Shown here: positions 26,005 to 35,408 of the stretch, piece by piece
How positions within the stretch are numbered: the stretch's first letter is position 1
Layout of the letters: the number at the start of each line of letters is the position of its first letter
Source of the DNA: a virus
Virus record (IMG/VR): IMGVR_UViG_3300025087_000218
Location: 1-35,408 of that record
Length of the DNA: 35,408 nt
Reading direction: 5' to 3' (one strand)
Program-made: the position numbers and the translations under genes
Notes under the pieces: generated by a model
The model's database searches: none
What the model was told of the DNA's origin: nothing
What the model saw: the letters and a program-made list of their open reading frames with translations, nothing else

Positions 26005-26946
26005 CTATGCAATCGCATCAGCAGCGACATTAATTACAGGAAGCAGTGCATCAAGTACGGTTCCAGTTTCAGTAGCATCATACTCAGTAGTAGGAACAGC
26101 AATTAACAATTCCTGCCACTTAGGAACTTCTGTTCCATAAGTAGCTTCTTGTTCTGCATGCCAACGAAGAGTATATATATTATAAGTAATAGCAGTAACA
26201 GCTTGCCAAGTAACACTAAATAAGGCATCTCGCAAAAGAGTATTACTAGTATTACCACGTAGAGGACTAAAATCCTTTTCGATTTGTAATACTTGAGCAT
26301 ATGTTCCATGACCAATTACATAAGCTGCAAATGATCCACCTGCAGTAGCTTGAGTAGTATTTTCAAATACACCACCCATATTTACCCAATCAAAATCACC
26401 ATAAAGTCCAGTAAGAACAATACCAGCACTACCACCAGCTAATGCAGCACTACATATCTTCTTTGTATCAGCAGTAATTGCAGCTACAATAGCAGTTAGA
26501 ATAGTAGCATTAGTACTTACAGCAGTAATAGGAACAGTATAGTATTTCTCTCTACGTTTATCATTAGGAGGATAACGCTTATCAACAAGCATAATAGAAG
26601 CACTCTTACCAATATAAGTAGTAAGAGAAGCAGGAAAGTTCAATGCTCCATTACCACCAGCTTCAGTACCAATAACTCGTATCGGCATAACAGGTGCAAC
26701 ATAAGCATCTTTACTATAAGAGAAAGTCTTATAGTTTATAATAGGAGTAGTAATTGGACCTTCTTGTGTACCAAGCACAAAATAGAAGTTTTTAAATAAT
26801 TCTGTTGTAGCTCCATCAAGATACGTACCATCTTCAGTAAAAGCTACAAGTGCACCTTGTGCAAGTCCAGAATAAACTTCATCAAGTGTATTAACACCAT
26901 TATATCCATAAATTACTCCTGTCTTAGTAATTAGAATTTGTTTCAT
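26005..26946 (-). CDS. Virion structural protein, candidate auxiliary capsid protein, 313 aa
   Basis: This 313-residue protein is Ala/Gly/Thr-rich and beta-rich, with MKQILITKTGVIYGYNGVNT at the start and FYFVLGTQEGPITTPIINYK near residues 52-71. No signal peptide, membrane segment or enzyme motif is seen. It lies 3 bases after the 376-residue gene in the head group, and a hairpin follows it. The composition (few charges, many small residues, repeating beta segments) suits an abundant structural protein such as a capsid decoration or head-completion protein. That is an inference from position. It is the only gene in the window ending in TAG, with an in-frame TAA three codons later. Confidence 0.62.
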   Translation of the reverse strand: MKQILITKTGVIYGYNGVNTLDEVYSGLAQGALVAFTEDGTYLDGATTELFKNFYFVLGTQEGPITTPIINYKTFSYSKDAYVAPVMPIRVIGTEAGGNGALNFPASLTTYIGKSASIMLVDKRYPPNDKRREKYYTVPITAVSTNATILTAIVAAITADTKKICSAALAGGSAGIVLTGLYGDFDWVNMGGVFENTTQATAGGSFAAYVIGHGTYAQVLQIEKDFSPLRGNTSNTLLRDALFSVTWQAVTAITYNIYTLRWHAEQEATYGTEVPKWQELLIAVPTTEYDATETGTVLDALLPVINVAADAIA

Positions 26947-26949
26947 TGT

Positions 26950-28080
26950 TTAAGAAAATTTAGAATTTAAATCTTTGAACCGAGTTTCATACTCACTTAC
27001 AACTGCAACGTTTTCTGGATTTGAACAGAATGTAACAGCTGCATCAAGATCATTACCAATAATCTTTGAAGGATTGGTATAATCCGTTATAATATTAGTT
27101 CCTTGAATTCGTTTAAAAATATTGTATGTAACATACTTTTCAATAAGTCCTTTTAATGCAATATTCTTATCAGAAGCTAAGGATATAAATTTAGCTGGGT
27201 CTTTATCCATAGTTGATTGTAAAAGAACATGAAGTTGAAGATCAAGATCAGCTCCTTCATTATCCTTTGCAAGATCGAATATCTTACCTCCAAGACCAAT
27301 TGCAAATAATATATCAGCAACATTCTTCTTAGATGTAATAATACTAAGGTATTTCTCCATAGCTTTATTCTTAGTCTGAATCTTAATTCTTTCTAATTGT
27401 TTCTTATTATCTTCAGAACTTAGATAGAATTCAATATTCATACTTTTCTCTGCAAAAGAAAACTCATTAGCAACATGACTACATACAAGACAATACTTCC
27501 ACAATAGATATTGAAAAGGTTCTATTGGAGTACCTACTTTATAATGCTCTGCTTCAATATTCCATATCTTAGCATATTTAGCATTATAAGCAGCCTTTAA
27601 TGCAGTTTCTTTATCTCTTTCAGAAAGACTATTAGCTTCTAGTATAGCAGCTTTATAAGCATCTTCAACTTCACTTAACTTAAGATAGATATAAGTTTTG
27701 AGATCTTCATCAGTCTTTATTTTCTTATCTTCTTCCTTAATTTGAGTATTGATAGCATTTATATATTCTTTCTTAGTTACATCATTAAGATCATATTTAA
27801 AGCCTGTTTCAAGAGTCTTTCCTACATAAGGAATAGGTTCAGATAGAGAATTCCAGTATCTAGCAATCATCCTATCCCAATCAGGACTTACAGCAGCCAG
27901 ACCTATGATTTCAGGCATTAAAAGCTTAAGTTCTTGAGATAAAGATAACATCTTATTTACTGCTCCCATAGTAGATCCTAAAATCTTAGCACTAGGAACT
28001 AACTCTTTAGCATTAGCAATAGCATAAGCACTTAAATTAGTCTTTACAATCAATTCATATTTACGTGATATAGTAATCAT
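26950..28080 (-). CDS. Head-associated protein, helical, 376 aa
   Basis: This 376-residue, mainly helical, Lys/Glu-rich protein is encoded directly after the major capsid protein. The N-terminal segment (about 1-60) is hydrophobic-amphipathic. A Lys/Glu-rich helix spans about 110-170 (KEYINAINTQIKEEDKKIKT at its start). There is no signal peptide and no motif that I recognise. Genes in this slot of crAss-like genomes encode virion or head-assembly proteins, so a head role is inferred. Its leader is 56 bases long and A/T-rich, the second longest gap in the window, and could hold a promoter, although I see no clear promoter motif there. Confidence 0.58.
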   Translation of the reverse strand: MITISRKYELIVKTNLSAYAIANAKELVPSAKILGSTMGAVNKMLSLSQELKLLMPEIIGLAAVSPDWDRMIARYWNSLSEPIPYVGKTLETGFKYDLNDVTKKEYINAINTQIKEEDKKIKTDEDLKTYIYLKLSEVEDAYKAAILEANSLSERDKETALKAAYNAKYAKIWNIEAEHYKVGTPIEPFQYLLWKYCLVCSHVANEFSFAEKSMNIEFYLSSEDNKKQLERIKIQTKNKAMEKYLSIITSKKNVADILFAIGLGGKIFDLAKDNEGADLDLQLHVLLQSTMDKDPAKFISLASDKNIALKGLIEKYVTYNIFKRIQGTNIITDYTNPSKIIGNDLDAAVTFCSNPENVAVVSEYETRFKDLNSKFS

Positions 28081-28136
28081 ATAGTTTTATATTTATAAGT
28101 TAATAGCTTTTATATATTATATTATACTATTTAAAA

Positions 28137-29615
28137 TTATCGTGAAAACTTCATATAATAAGAAGTAGTATAGTTCTTCATAGTGATACCTTGTGACATA
28201 AGTACTTCATAAGAAGCTTCATCAGTTTTGCTACTCAGAAGTTTAGACTCCCTAATAGCACCCCATGATTCAGGAAGATTAGTAAGTCCTTTATATACAC
28301 CAGTAAGAATCTCACGACCCTTTTCAGCTACTAACTGAATATTACGCTCACCATCAGAAGTCATAGACTGATCAAGAAGGATAATATCATAAGATGTATC
28401 AGGAAATCCCTTATACATATTACCATTAGCCTTATCCAATTCAGCATACAAACCATTATCAAAGATAGAAGCTTTCTTAATAGTTATGATATGACCATCA
28501 ATTGTTTTAAACTGATTGAAATATGTACCATAAGACAGATAACCATCTTTACCACTAGTGATTTCTTTCTCACCTAAAGCCTGATAATAAGACTGTGTTC
28601 CAGCCTCATTTTTAATAGCTTCATTAAACATACGAATACCACCAGAACCTGTATAGAAAATAAGTTCCATGGGAGTTTTATCAACCCTATTAGAAAATAA
28701 CCTATTAACAACAGAGTCAAGTTTATCTACAGTAAGAACAGAATATGTTTCATACTGATCAGTAGTCTTAAGGATTTCCTTAATACCAGCACCCTTAGGA
28801 ATAGGTTGATTAGTCTTTTCATCAATAAGGTGAATAACACCATATTGATCTCTATTATAAACACTATTCCAAAGATCTTCTTCTAGCATCAACCTACGGT
28901 CGATTTCAAATTGTTTCATCTCGTGTGGCATCCATAAGTTAGTCTTACCACCACCTTCAAGATCAAATTCAATATTAGTAACCTTATTGGCTACATTACC
29001 ACTGATATTCTTTGAGAAACGGAGAAATCCAAACTGATTAGTCCATTTACCAGGAGCCTGACTTCTACTTGATGTACCTTCTGAATAAGCACCTGCAACA
29101 GAAGGAGGAGCCTGTACCCAGTAAGTACCAGCAATAAAGTTAGAAGCAGCAACATATTCAGCAGGATTTGCTGTATTAATCCTAAATGTATAGATATAAC
29201 GATTAGCACCATCCCTAATAGGATCACCTTGAACACGGAGATTATTAAGTTTGTCAGCTGGAGTAGCACCGTAATAACGTAAGAATGTATCATCTTCCAT
29301 AACAACTTGGAAAGGCTGAAATCCTTGACCAGGATAAGACTGTCCACCAATAAGTGCAACAACCTTTGATACATGTTTCATTCTACCCATTACATTCCAA
29401 GTGTATTGAGTATCGTTTAAAGTTTTAGGAGTAAGAGAAACTAATCCAGATTGTCCTTCAGTTAATGAAAGCAATGGAAACATTTCGCTATCTTTACCCC
29501 ATAAATAAGTCAAAGCAGTACTAAGACTTACAGGATCTATCAGTTTGTTCTTATAAAGAACGTTTTCATCTGTATACCTTTCATTATTATAGGTATCAGT
29601 ATAGAGTTCTCTCAT
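28137..29615 (-). CDS. Major capsid protein
   Basis: The 492-residue protein fits the crassvirus major capsid protein (HK97 fold) in length, in its N-terminus (MRELYTDTYNNERYTDENVL, then PVSLSTALTYLWGKDSEMFP) and in its place after portal and scaffold-like genes. The body contains alternating beta and Gly-rich segments (KHVSKVVALIGGQSYPGQGF, about residues 79-98) and ends GITMKNYTTSYYMKFSR. The shell of a large T-number capsid would be built from this protein. No propeptide cut site is obvious. The leader is entirely A/T-rich, without Shine-Dalgarno, although this should be one of the most strongly expressed genes. I recognised the family by eye; no alignment was possible. Confidence 0.85.
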   Translation of the reverse strand: MRELYTDTYNNERYTDENVLYKNKLIDPVSLSTALTYLWGKDSEMFPLLSLTEGQSGLVSLTPKTLNDTQYTWNVMGRMKHVSKVVALIGGQSYPGQGFQPFQVVMEDDTFLRYYGATPADKLNNLRVQGDPIRDGANRYIYTFRINTANPAEYVAASNFIAGTYWVQAPPSVAGAYSEGTSSRSQAPGKWTNQFGFLRFSKNISGNVANKVTNIEFDLEGGGKTNLWMPHEMKQFEIDRRLMLEEDLWNSVYNRDQYGVIHLIDEKTNQPIPKGAGIKEILKTTDQYETYSVLTVDKLDSVVNRLFSNRVDKTPMELIFYTGSGGIRMFNEAIKNEAGTQSYYQALGEKEITSGKDGYLSYGTYFNQFKTIDGHIITIKKASIFDNGLYAELDKANGNMYKGFPDTSYDIILLDQSMTSDGERNIQLVAEKGREILTGVYKGLTNLPESWGAIRESKLLSSKTDEASYEVLMSQGITMKNYTTSYYMKFSR

Positions 29616-29654
29616 TTTAAAATTAATTTTATTATATTAATTACCAGTAATTTG

Positions 29655-31004
29655 TTAGTCCCTCTTGATAACAATCTTTGTAGATTTAGAGTTATGTTGT
29701 GATACATCCTCTGAAGCACTACTAGATCTAAGTTTTCTTATACGACCAACTTCATTTTCTTTAATAGCTTGTTTAATAATCTGTGAAATATCACCTCCAG
29801 TAAATACTTTGAAAGCATCCATAACATCATGAGCAACAGTACGAGATTGATTCTGCATAGCAAGATCATAATCATATGCACTCATAGTCAAAGGTCCATC
29901 AGGAGTATTAACTTTCATAGGCACATAAACATAATTAAAAAACTCTTGACGTGTAGCAAATTTTACTTGTCCATCACGAGTATATTTAATCTTTTCAGGA
30001 ATAGTAAAAGTATCATTACCAATTTGTACAGTTCCTTTTGTAATAGTATCATAAACACTTCCTACTTTATTAATAGGATGAAGTTCATTATTCTTAATAC
30101 TTACTCCCCAATATTCATCATTAGCTTTTTGTTCAGCTTGACGTTGAGCAGCAAGTTGTTGATCATTCTTAGTTCTCTGTTCATTATAATGAGTATTTAG
30201 AAAACTAAGTTCAGTAGTAGCTTCTTCTTCAAGACGCTTAGCATCTTTAAGATATTGAACATATTCAGCAGCCTTTTGTGGAGTATCTCCTCTAAGTATT
30301 CTAGCTTGAGTAACAACACTTTCTTGTTGACCAATATTCTCTTTAGATATAGTAACTTTAGAATAATCAGGAGTTTCAGTAAAATCTTTTAAACTTCCAT
30401 GTAATTCTAAATGTGTTACAATATCTTGTATAATAGGAAACTTATTAACTAATGCAGATTGAAATTGTAAAGCACCTTCTTGTAATGAAGTTTCTCTAAC
30501 ATCAGTCACATAATTAATTAATCCTTTTTCATTATCTTCATAAGATACTTCATTTCCCTCACTATCATAGATAGGAATAGCGGTAGATTTAATAAGATCA
30601 GTAACTTTAAGTTCTCCTGCTTCAGGAGCTTCAGTCATTGCATCAAGTTGTTCTTTAGTAAACTTAATATTACCTTGATCATCTAAAGCATTACCAATTT
30701 TATCTATTTTATAAACAACTCCATCAATTTCAGCTTGTTCATCTTGTGCTTGACTAGCACTAAGAGTATCAAGTTCAACTTTAGTTTTAAAGATCTGTCC
30801 ATCTTTAAGAGCATTACCATCTTTATCAAGAGGGTATTTAATATTATCAATCTCAATTTCTTTCTCTACTATAACAGGCTCTACTATAGGAGCAGGAGCA
30901 GCAGGAATAATTGGATTGGAAGCAGGAATTATAGGAAGAGTATCATCACTAGGAACAACTCTATTTCCTTCTCCAGGTAGTACAATTTTCAAATCATCAG
31001 GCAT
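29655..31004 (-). CDS. Putative scaffolding protein, 449 aa
   Basis: This 449-residue protein sits between the portal and major capsid genes, the usual place of a scaffold. The N-terminus is acidic and Pro-rich (PIIPASNPIIPAAPAPIVEP, residues 24-43). Two related segments follow (about 49-81 and 90-123; shared pattern EID, then DKxGNALxD, then a K-E-LD ending). A charged coiled-coil region spans about 245-297 (RLEEEATTELSFLNTHYNEQ within it), and the C-terminus is basic and Ser-rich (KSTKIVIKRD at the very end), as expected for a capsid-binding tail. There is no protease motif. The scaffold role is inferred from position, charge pattern and coiled coil. A minor virion protein is the main alternative. 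Confidence 0.62.
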   Translation of the reverse strand: MPDDLKIVLPGEGNRVVPSDDTLPIIPASNPIIPAAPAPIVEPVIVEKEIEIDNIKYPLDKDGNALKDGQIFKTKVELDTLSASQAQDEQAEIDGVVYKIDKIGNALDDQGNIKFTKEQLDAMTEAPEAGELKVTDLIKSTAIPIYDSEGNEVSYEDNEKGLINYVTDVRETSLQEGALQFQSALVNKFPIIQDIVTHLELHGSLKDFTETPDYSKVTISKENIGQQESVVTQARILRGDTPQKAAEYVQYLKDAKRLEEEATTELSFLNTHYNEQRTKNDQQLAAQRQAEQKANDEYWGVSIKNNELHPINKVGSVYDTITKGTVQIGNDTFTIPEKIKYTRDGQVKFATRQEFFNYVYVPMKVNTPDGPLTMSAYDYDLAMQNQSRTVAHDVMDAFKVFTGGDISQIIKQAIKENEVGRIRKLRSSSASEDVSQHNSKSTKIVIKRD

Positions 31005-31038
31005 AATAACTCTTTTTTAAATTAGTATTTTTTATAAG

Positions 31039-33315
31039 TTAATTATTATTTGTAGGTTTAGGCTTTAATTTAGCCTGTTCTATTCTAGCAATATTATCTA
31101 ACTGAGTTTTAGTAAGAGTAGTCTTATTCTTATCAAATGCTACTTCTAATTTAGTATTAGTATCTAATTGTTTAAGAGCAATCTCTCTATCAGTTTGTTT
31201 ATTTTGATCAAGTTCAATCTCTTCAAGTTTATTTTGATGTTGCTTATCAAGTAATGCATTATCACCATCAATCTTCATTTTAATATTCTTATTATCCATT
31301 TCTTTCATCTGCATTTCAAACTCACGTTTAGCAACAGAGAAATCTTTAATATATTTACGAAGACCAGAAGAACTATCAGCATCTATAGCAGCACCAGCTA
31401 ATTCTACATCTCCATTTTGACTAGCATTAAATGCTAAATCTTTATATTGTTGTAATTTCTGATCTTCTAGAATACTATCTATAACAAATACTCCAAGATC
31501 TTCTTCAAGTAAATCTCCTTTTCCAAGATGAAGAACTTCAATCTTTCCATCTTGTCCTGTATAAGAACCTGTTCTACCTTCTACATAAGCAATCTTTGCA
31601 TGTTCGAGAGTAGAAGAATGATCTCTTTCTAAAGCTTTATTAAACATCTGTACCATTAATACAGAACCTAATCTAGCTAATTGAATATTACTAACATTAT
31701 TTCTTACAGTTTCACTTGAACCAGCATTACCATAACGATTAGCATTCATATTAGCCATATCCCAAGCTTCTTGTCTAATATTCTCACGAATATCAATAAG
31801 AACTTTAAGATAATTAGATATAACAGAATCATTGCCAACAATACGATATCCAGTAGCTACTACATCAGGTCCTATTTTAGTTTCATCATATATAATAGTT
31901 CCATCAGCAAGTTTATAAAACCAATTCATTTGAGTATCAGCATCACTCTTACCATTAATAATTCCTTGAGGAATAACTTCAGTTGGTCCTTTAAACTTTG
32001 CAATAGTTCTTTCTATATTAAGATTAATAATTTGATATAGAGCAAGAGAACCAATTATTCTCTTAGGTATAGGATATAAAAAGTTATTCCGTAAAAGACC
32101 TTTCTTACCTCCAAAAGGAATCTTTACGGAACCATCAATATTATACCTTTGTATTTCATAAGGTCTAGGAGCTATATATATTCCTTCAGCTTCTTCACCT
32201 ATTCTAACTTGCCACCAAGCTTCAGGAATCCATTTCTCTTCTAAAGATACTTCTCCAAACTCAGGATTAATTTCATAATCATCATCTACAACCTTAGTAG
32301 ATTCAGCTCCACTTTCAATAATATAATGAAGTATATTTCTTTTTACATCTGTTACAAAACAAACATAATATTCAAATAGAAAACCATCTTCAGTAGGTTT
32401 TATAATATCTTCTCTATTTCTAGATACTTTATTAGTTAAAGTAGAAAGATCACTTAGATTATAAATATCAATATATTTACCATATGGAAGATCATTACCA
32501 CCTTTAAAGCTTCTTTCAAGTTCATCTAGAAATTTAACATCTTTATCAGAAAGAAACTCTCCATATTTAGTTTTAATATCAAATATATTGAGTTTACGTT
32601 GAACAAGAAAACCAGGATAGTCTTCAACAAATTGTTTAGAGGTAGTAATAGGATATCCTTCAAGAGGACTAATTGTTTCATCAATTACATTATTACCTAC
32701 AATTCTACGGAAAGTATAGAATTCTTCACAAGACCACCAATAGAAGAATCTTTGTATTCGTTCAGTATCAAAATTATTAATAGTATTAGTAAAGTTGATA
32801 GTCTTTTTACCTTTATCTGCTCTTTCATCAACCCAAGTTTTAAAATCTTCATTGGCTTGTTTATATATACCTTCTAATGCAGATTCATCTAACTTACCAG
32901 TTTGAATAGCTTCAGCTAATAATACTTTAACTTTATCAGCAATAATCTTTTGAACATCTAATGTTCTAGTAGCAGCTACATCAGGACTTTGACTAATAAC
33001 ATGAAATTGATAAGGTAGTTGTATATATTCACCAATATTCTTTTCTTTAATAGGTGTAAGAAAATCTATATTTCTAATATTACCAGGAAGCTTTTTAAGT
33101 TTGTCTGCATCCATTTGTAAAGGATTCATAACATACTCAAATACAGAATCGCTTATAATACCATTAGCAGCATTCAAACATTCTTCTGTAAAAACTTTAT
33201 CATTTAAAGATTTAGCTTTAGCAATCCAATAATTACAATTACCTATATACCAATCCCTATCTTGCTTTTTAGCAGTAGATACTTTTTGATCAGGCTTATA
33301 AACATTTGTACTCAT
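31039..33315 (-). CDS. Portal protein
   Basis: The 758-residue protein is encoded immediately after the terminase, with a length typical of crassvirus portals (about 750-800). The N-terminus (DRDWYIGNCNYWIAKAKSLN, about 19-38) and the sequence around residues 190-215 (FYWWSCEEFYTFRRIVGNNV) fit the family as I know it. The middle has the mixed alpha-beta wing and clip regions. The last 100 residues form a long charged coiled coil (about 650-745), which in portals builds a barrel or internal extension. Twelve copies would form the DNA channel at one capsid vertex, docking the terminase and later the neck rings. No frameshift or truncation is seen. Confidence 0.82.
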   Translation of the reverse strand: MSTNVYKPDQKVSTAKKQDRDWYIGNCNYWIAKAKSLNDKVFTEECLNAANGIISDSVFEYVMNPLQMDADKLKKLPGNIRNIDFLTPIKEKNIGEYIQLPYQFHVISQSPDVAATRTLDVQKIIADKVKVLLAEAIQTGKLDESALEGIYKQANEDFKTWVDERADKGKKTINFTNTINNFDTERIQRFFYWWSCEEFYTFRRIVGNNVIDETISPLEGYPITTSKQFVEDYPGFLVQRKLNIFDIKTKYGEFLSDKDVKFLDELERSFKGGNDLPYGKYIDIYNLSDLSTLTNKVSRNREDIIKPTEDGFLFEYYVCFVTDVKRNILHYIIESGAESTKVVDDDYEINPEFGEVSLEEKWIPEAWWQVRIGEEAEGIYIAPRPYEIQRYNIDGSVKIPFGGKKGLLRNNFLYPIPKRIIGSLALYQIINLNIERTIAKFKGPTEVIPQGIINGKSDADTQMNWFYKLADGTIIYDETKIGPDVVATGYRIVGNDSVISNYLKVLIDIRENIRQEAWDMANMNANRYGNAGSSETVRNNVSNIQLARLGSVLMVQMFNKALERDHSSTLEHAKIAYVEGRTGSYTGQDGKIEVLHLGKGDLLEEDLGVFVIDSILEDQKLQQYKDLAFNASQNGDVELAGAAIDADSSSGLRKYIKDFSVAKREFEMQMKEMDNKNIKMKIDGDNALLDKQHQNKLEEIELDQNKQTDREIALKQLDTNTKLEVAFDKNKTTLTKTQLDNIARIEQAKLKPKPTNNN

Positions 33316-33333
33316 TATAAAAGTATAAGGTTA

Positions 33334-35406
33334 TTAATTATTAAAACCATATAAATTAATAGCTGCTAAAGTACTCTTTGTAGAAGTATTAGTAGCAGTC
33401 CTTCTCTTAAGTATATAATAATTACGAATTGTAGGATATAGTCTAAAACTACTTATTCTATCAAAATTACCTATTCTACTGAACTTGTCAAATTCAGTAA
33501 GTAAACCAACCTCTTTTATATAATGTAAAAAAAGTAGCTTTTTTCCTTCATCATTCATAGAAACTTCACTATAAATTAGCTCTCTTAATGATGTTAAATA
33601 CGTATCAGCTTTAGAATCATCTCCTATGATAATACCATATGGAATATTAGAACTATCAGGTTTGCCTGCAAGAAAGTAACTAGGATCTTTAAGTAACCAT
33701 TGTAAAGCTTGCCATTTCTTAAAGTTACTTAATGTTTCTCCAACATTCATTTCAACAAGTGCTTTAGCATTATAACTTCTACATAGATTATAAGCTATTC
33801 TATCAGCACTTACCATAAGTTCAGGTCTACCTATATAACTAGCTACAATAATATCTCCTCTAGAATTAGCAATAGTATTTGGTAACATAACTACATACAT
33901 TGCATTAAGAGAATTTGCACTAATAATAGTATCAGACTTTTTATCCTTAGCTACAGTATCATATAGCAAAACATATAAATCATCAGGTATCTTATCATTA
34001 ATTTTAAAAGGAGGATGAAACTCTCTAACACAACCATGAAGATCAGTTCCAGGAATAAAAGGAACACTATCTATAAAAGGATGAGTTGCAATACCACTAG
34101 TTTCTAATTCAATATTAGGTTTAAAGATAAGTCCATTAGTAGTTTCAACCCATTGTCCATCTCTATAATATTTATGTGTAAAGTTATGTTTAACTTCCTG
34201 TAGATGCATAGTTAATTCAGGACTAGTAAACAAATTATCTTTACCTCTTCTAAAAGCTTCTTCAGGACTATTAGCTCTCTGACCAACATAACTAGCATGT
34301 TTATCAGGAGTCATAGAAAGTTTCTTTCTTTCCTTATCTTTTAGATCAAATTCATAAGCTTCTTCTATAAGACTATTTCCATGAATATCTATATAAGGTT
34401 CATAATCCCATACTTGAGGAAAGAAGAAACCACATCTATTATGTCTAGAATTAGAATCCCATATATTCTCCATAGGAAACATTCCATAAGCATCAGGATT
34501 ATAAAATAGATATGAGAAAGGTTCCCAATCAGCATCTTCAACACCAGCAGTACCATAACATCTAATAGTACCTACATTACCAGCTCCTACTTCAGTACTA
34601 CTCATAGTAACATCGAGAGCTTCTAATAGATTAGCAAGTTTACCAGCTTCTTCAAAGTCAATCTCTAATGCTCTTTTACCAATAGCAGCACTAGAATTAC
34701 CTCTAGTAGATACAGCAATAAGTCTACTTAACCAACCATATTTCTTACTACCAGATTTAGTAAGTTTGTATCCAAGCTCAGTAGCTTCAGGATCTTCTGA
34801 TAGATAATTACGTTTCCAATGAGTATTATTCTCAAACCAATCTAAACATCGCTTAGCCATTGATTGAGTAGCATCAGGATCAATAAGATAATCAATTAGA
34901 TAAGCAGCTAATACAACAGTTACACTAGGAATAAGATTAATAGTATTAGCAGCTTGACTACCTCTTTTAAAACTAAATCCTTTACCTCTAGCTTTAGCTT
35001 TACATAAGTGATACTTATTTCTTCCAATGAATTCATCAATTTTAAAGTTCCAATAATCTCCATCCCAAAATCTAGGAAAGCCAGGAACTAATTCAGTCTT
35101 AAAATCACCCTTTCTATGTAATTCTTCTCTTTCTTCACTATTAGGAGTTCTCATTAGCCTACCATAATTAAGGTAAGTATATTGATCTCCAGTTATTCTT
35201 AAGTCTACAATTTCACCAGTAGAGAGTAATTTACAAGGAGCTGTCATTCCAGCTCTACGTCTATTAGTTTCTCTAGACCAGAAAGCATCATATTCAGCAG
35301 TTCCTTTTCTATAAGGACAATAATAATGTTTATTCCTATTCTCAGTAACTGGTACTTCTAAACTATCTATCCATTTAACTAGATCAGGGTCTTTAATATT
35401 CCTTTC
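33334..35406 (-). CDS. terL: Terminase large subunit, N-terminus outside window
   Basis: The frame stays open to the right edge (first full codon ends at 35406), giving 690 visible residues; the ATG at 35247 is internal, not the start. An ATPase P-loop-like segment, KARGKGFSFKRG, lies at about visible residues 138-149. A Walker B-like strand with acidic residues, ALEIDFEEAG, is near 246-255, and a coupling-type motif RCYGTAGVED follows near 282-291. The nuclease domain shows YDTVAKDKKSD (482-492) and ALVEMN (549-554), which would hold acidic metal ligands. SPEEAFRRG (380-388) is typical of phage terminases. The enzyme translocates DNA into the procapsid through the portal and cuts it. Length and motifs suit crAss-like phages. 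The residues before the window edge probably number fewer than 100. Confidence 0.9.
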   Translation of the reverse strand, partial: ERNIKDPDLVKWIDSLEVPVTENRNKHYYCPYRKGTAEYDAFWSRETNRRRAGMTAPCKLLSTGEIVDLRITGDQYTYLNYGRLMRTPNSEEREELHRKGDFKTELVPGFPRFWDGDYWNFKIDEFIGRNKYHLCKAKARGKGFSFKRGSQAANTINLIPSVTVVLAAYLIDYLIDPDATQSMAKRCLDWFENNTHWKRNYLSEDPEATELGYKLTKSGSKKYGWLSRLIAVSTRGNSSAAIGKRALEIDFEEAGKLANLLEALDVTMSSTEVGAGNVGTIRCYGTAGVEDADWEPFSYLFYNPDAYGMFPMENIWDSNSRHNRCGFFFPQVWDYEPYIDIHGNSLIEEAYEFDLKDKERKKLSMTPDKHASYVGQRANSPEEAFRRGKDNLFTSPELTMHLQEVKHNFTHKYYRDGQWVETTNGLIFKPNIELETSGIATHPFIDSVPFIPGTDLHGCVREFHPPFKINDKIPDDLYVLLYDTVAKDKKSDTIISANSLNAMYVVMLPNTIANSRGDIIVASYIGRPELMVSADRIAYNLCRSYNAKALVEMNVGETLSNFKKWQALQWLLKDPSYFLAGKPDSSNIPYGIIIGDDSKADTYLTSLRELIYSEVSMNDEGKKLLFLHYIKEVGLLTEFDKFSRIGNFDRISSFRLYPTIRNYYILKRRTATNTSTKSTLAAINLYGFNN

Positions 35407-35408
35407 AT

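Noticed and set aside
26103-26315. Minus-strand open frame inside the 313-residue gene
   Set aside because: Leu/Val-rich out-of-frame shadow, no leader or domain.
28081-28136. Possible promoter in the 56-base gap after the major capsid gene
   Set aside because: Only A/T-rich sequence; I could not find the Bacteroidota TAnnTTTG element or a convincing alternative.
28991-29374. Minus-strand open frame inside the major capsid gene
   Set aside because: Its product is a Leu/Val-rich shadow of the capsid frame; the capsid gene explains the region.
3740-32877. Plus-strand open frames of 60-123 codons scattered across the window (for example 29829-30200 and 3740-4024)
   Set aside because: All lie opposite long, well-supported minus-strand genes. 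Their products are Ser/Ile/Asn/Arg-rich, with low complexity typical of antisense frames in A/T-rich DNA, and none has a recognisable domain.
35245-35247. ATG as terminase start
   Set aside because: The same frame is open for 53 more codons to the window edge and reads as plausible protein, so the true start lies outside the window.
1-35408. tRNA genes, CRISPR arrays, insertion sequences, attachment sites
   Set aside because: No cloverleaf-like segments, regular repeat-spacer pattern, transposase or integrase were seen; almost every base is covered by late phage genes.

Overview
The window looks like the late (virion) gene block of a crAss-like phage (order Crassvirales, short-tailed) infecting a member of the Bacteroidota. 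I identified it by reading the translated proteins and the gene order; no database search was possible. The DNA is very A/T-rich. All 23 genes I support lie on the minus strand, so transcription runs from right to left. They are packed tightly: no gene-free stretch exceeds 58 bases, and neighbours often overlap or sit 3 bases apart. Nearly all start codons follow an A/T-rich leader without a Shine-Dalgarno sequence, as is usual for Bacteroidota. Four genes carry signal peptides of the Bacteroidota type, with Gln just after the predicted cut. Of the 22 visible stop codons, 21 are TAA, one is TAG and none is TGA.

Layout in the direction of transcription. (1) 35406-28137, packaging and head: large terminase (5' end beyond the window), portal, a scaffold-like protein and the major capsid protein. 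(2) 28080-23602, head completion and neck: a helical 376-residue protein, a beta-rich 313-residue protein, a 9-bp GC-rich hairpin, a 416-residue neck/ring candidate, a 256-residue protein and a 106-residue protein. (3) 23583-16531, a secreted or adhesin cassette: a 1679-residue fibre-like protein with a FISUMP-like region in swapped order and a dockerin-like EF-hand pair, then three smaller proteins, all four with N-terminal signal peptides. (4) 16515-15504, three small proteins, at least two of them membrane proteins, which could serve lysis or superinfection control. (5) 15481-8784, neck and tail: three connector-type proteins and the 1474-residue muzzle (tail stabilisation) protein. (6) 8780 to the left edge, three large proteins of the kind packed in crassvirus virions as ejected cargo. 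One carries an HEGTH zinc-protease-like motif and repeated GG motifs. The last runs off the left edge.

Together the genes would build the procapsid (portal, scaffold, capsid), fill it (terminase), close it with neck rings and the muzzle, and load it with proteins ejected at infection. Adhesin-like proteins would provide host binding. The most unusual part is cassette 3: phage proteins in the middle of the virion operon that look as if the Sec pathway of the Bacteroidota host would export them.
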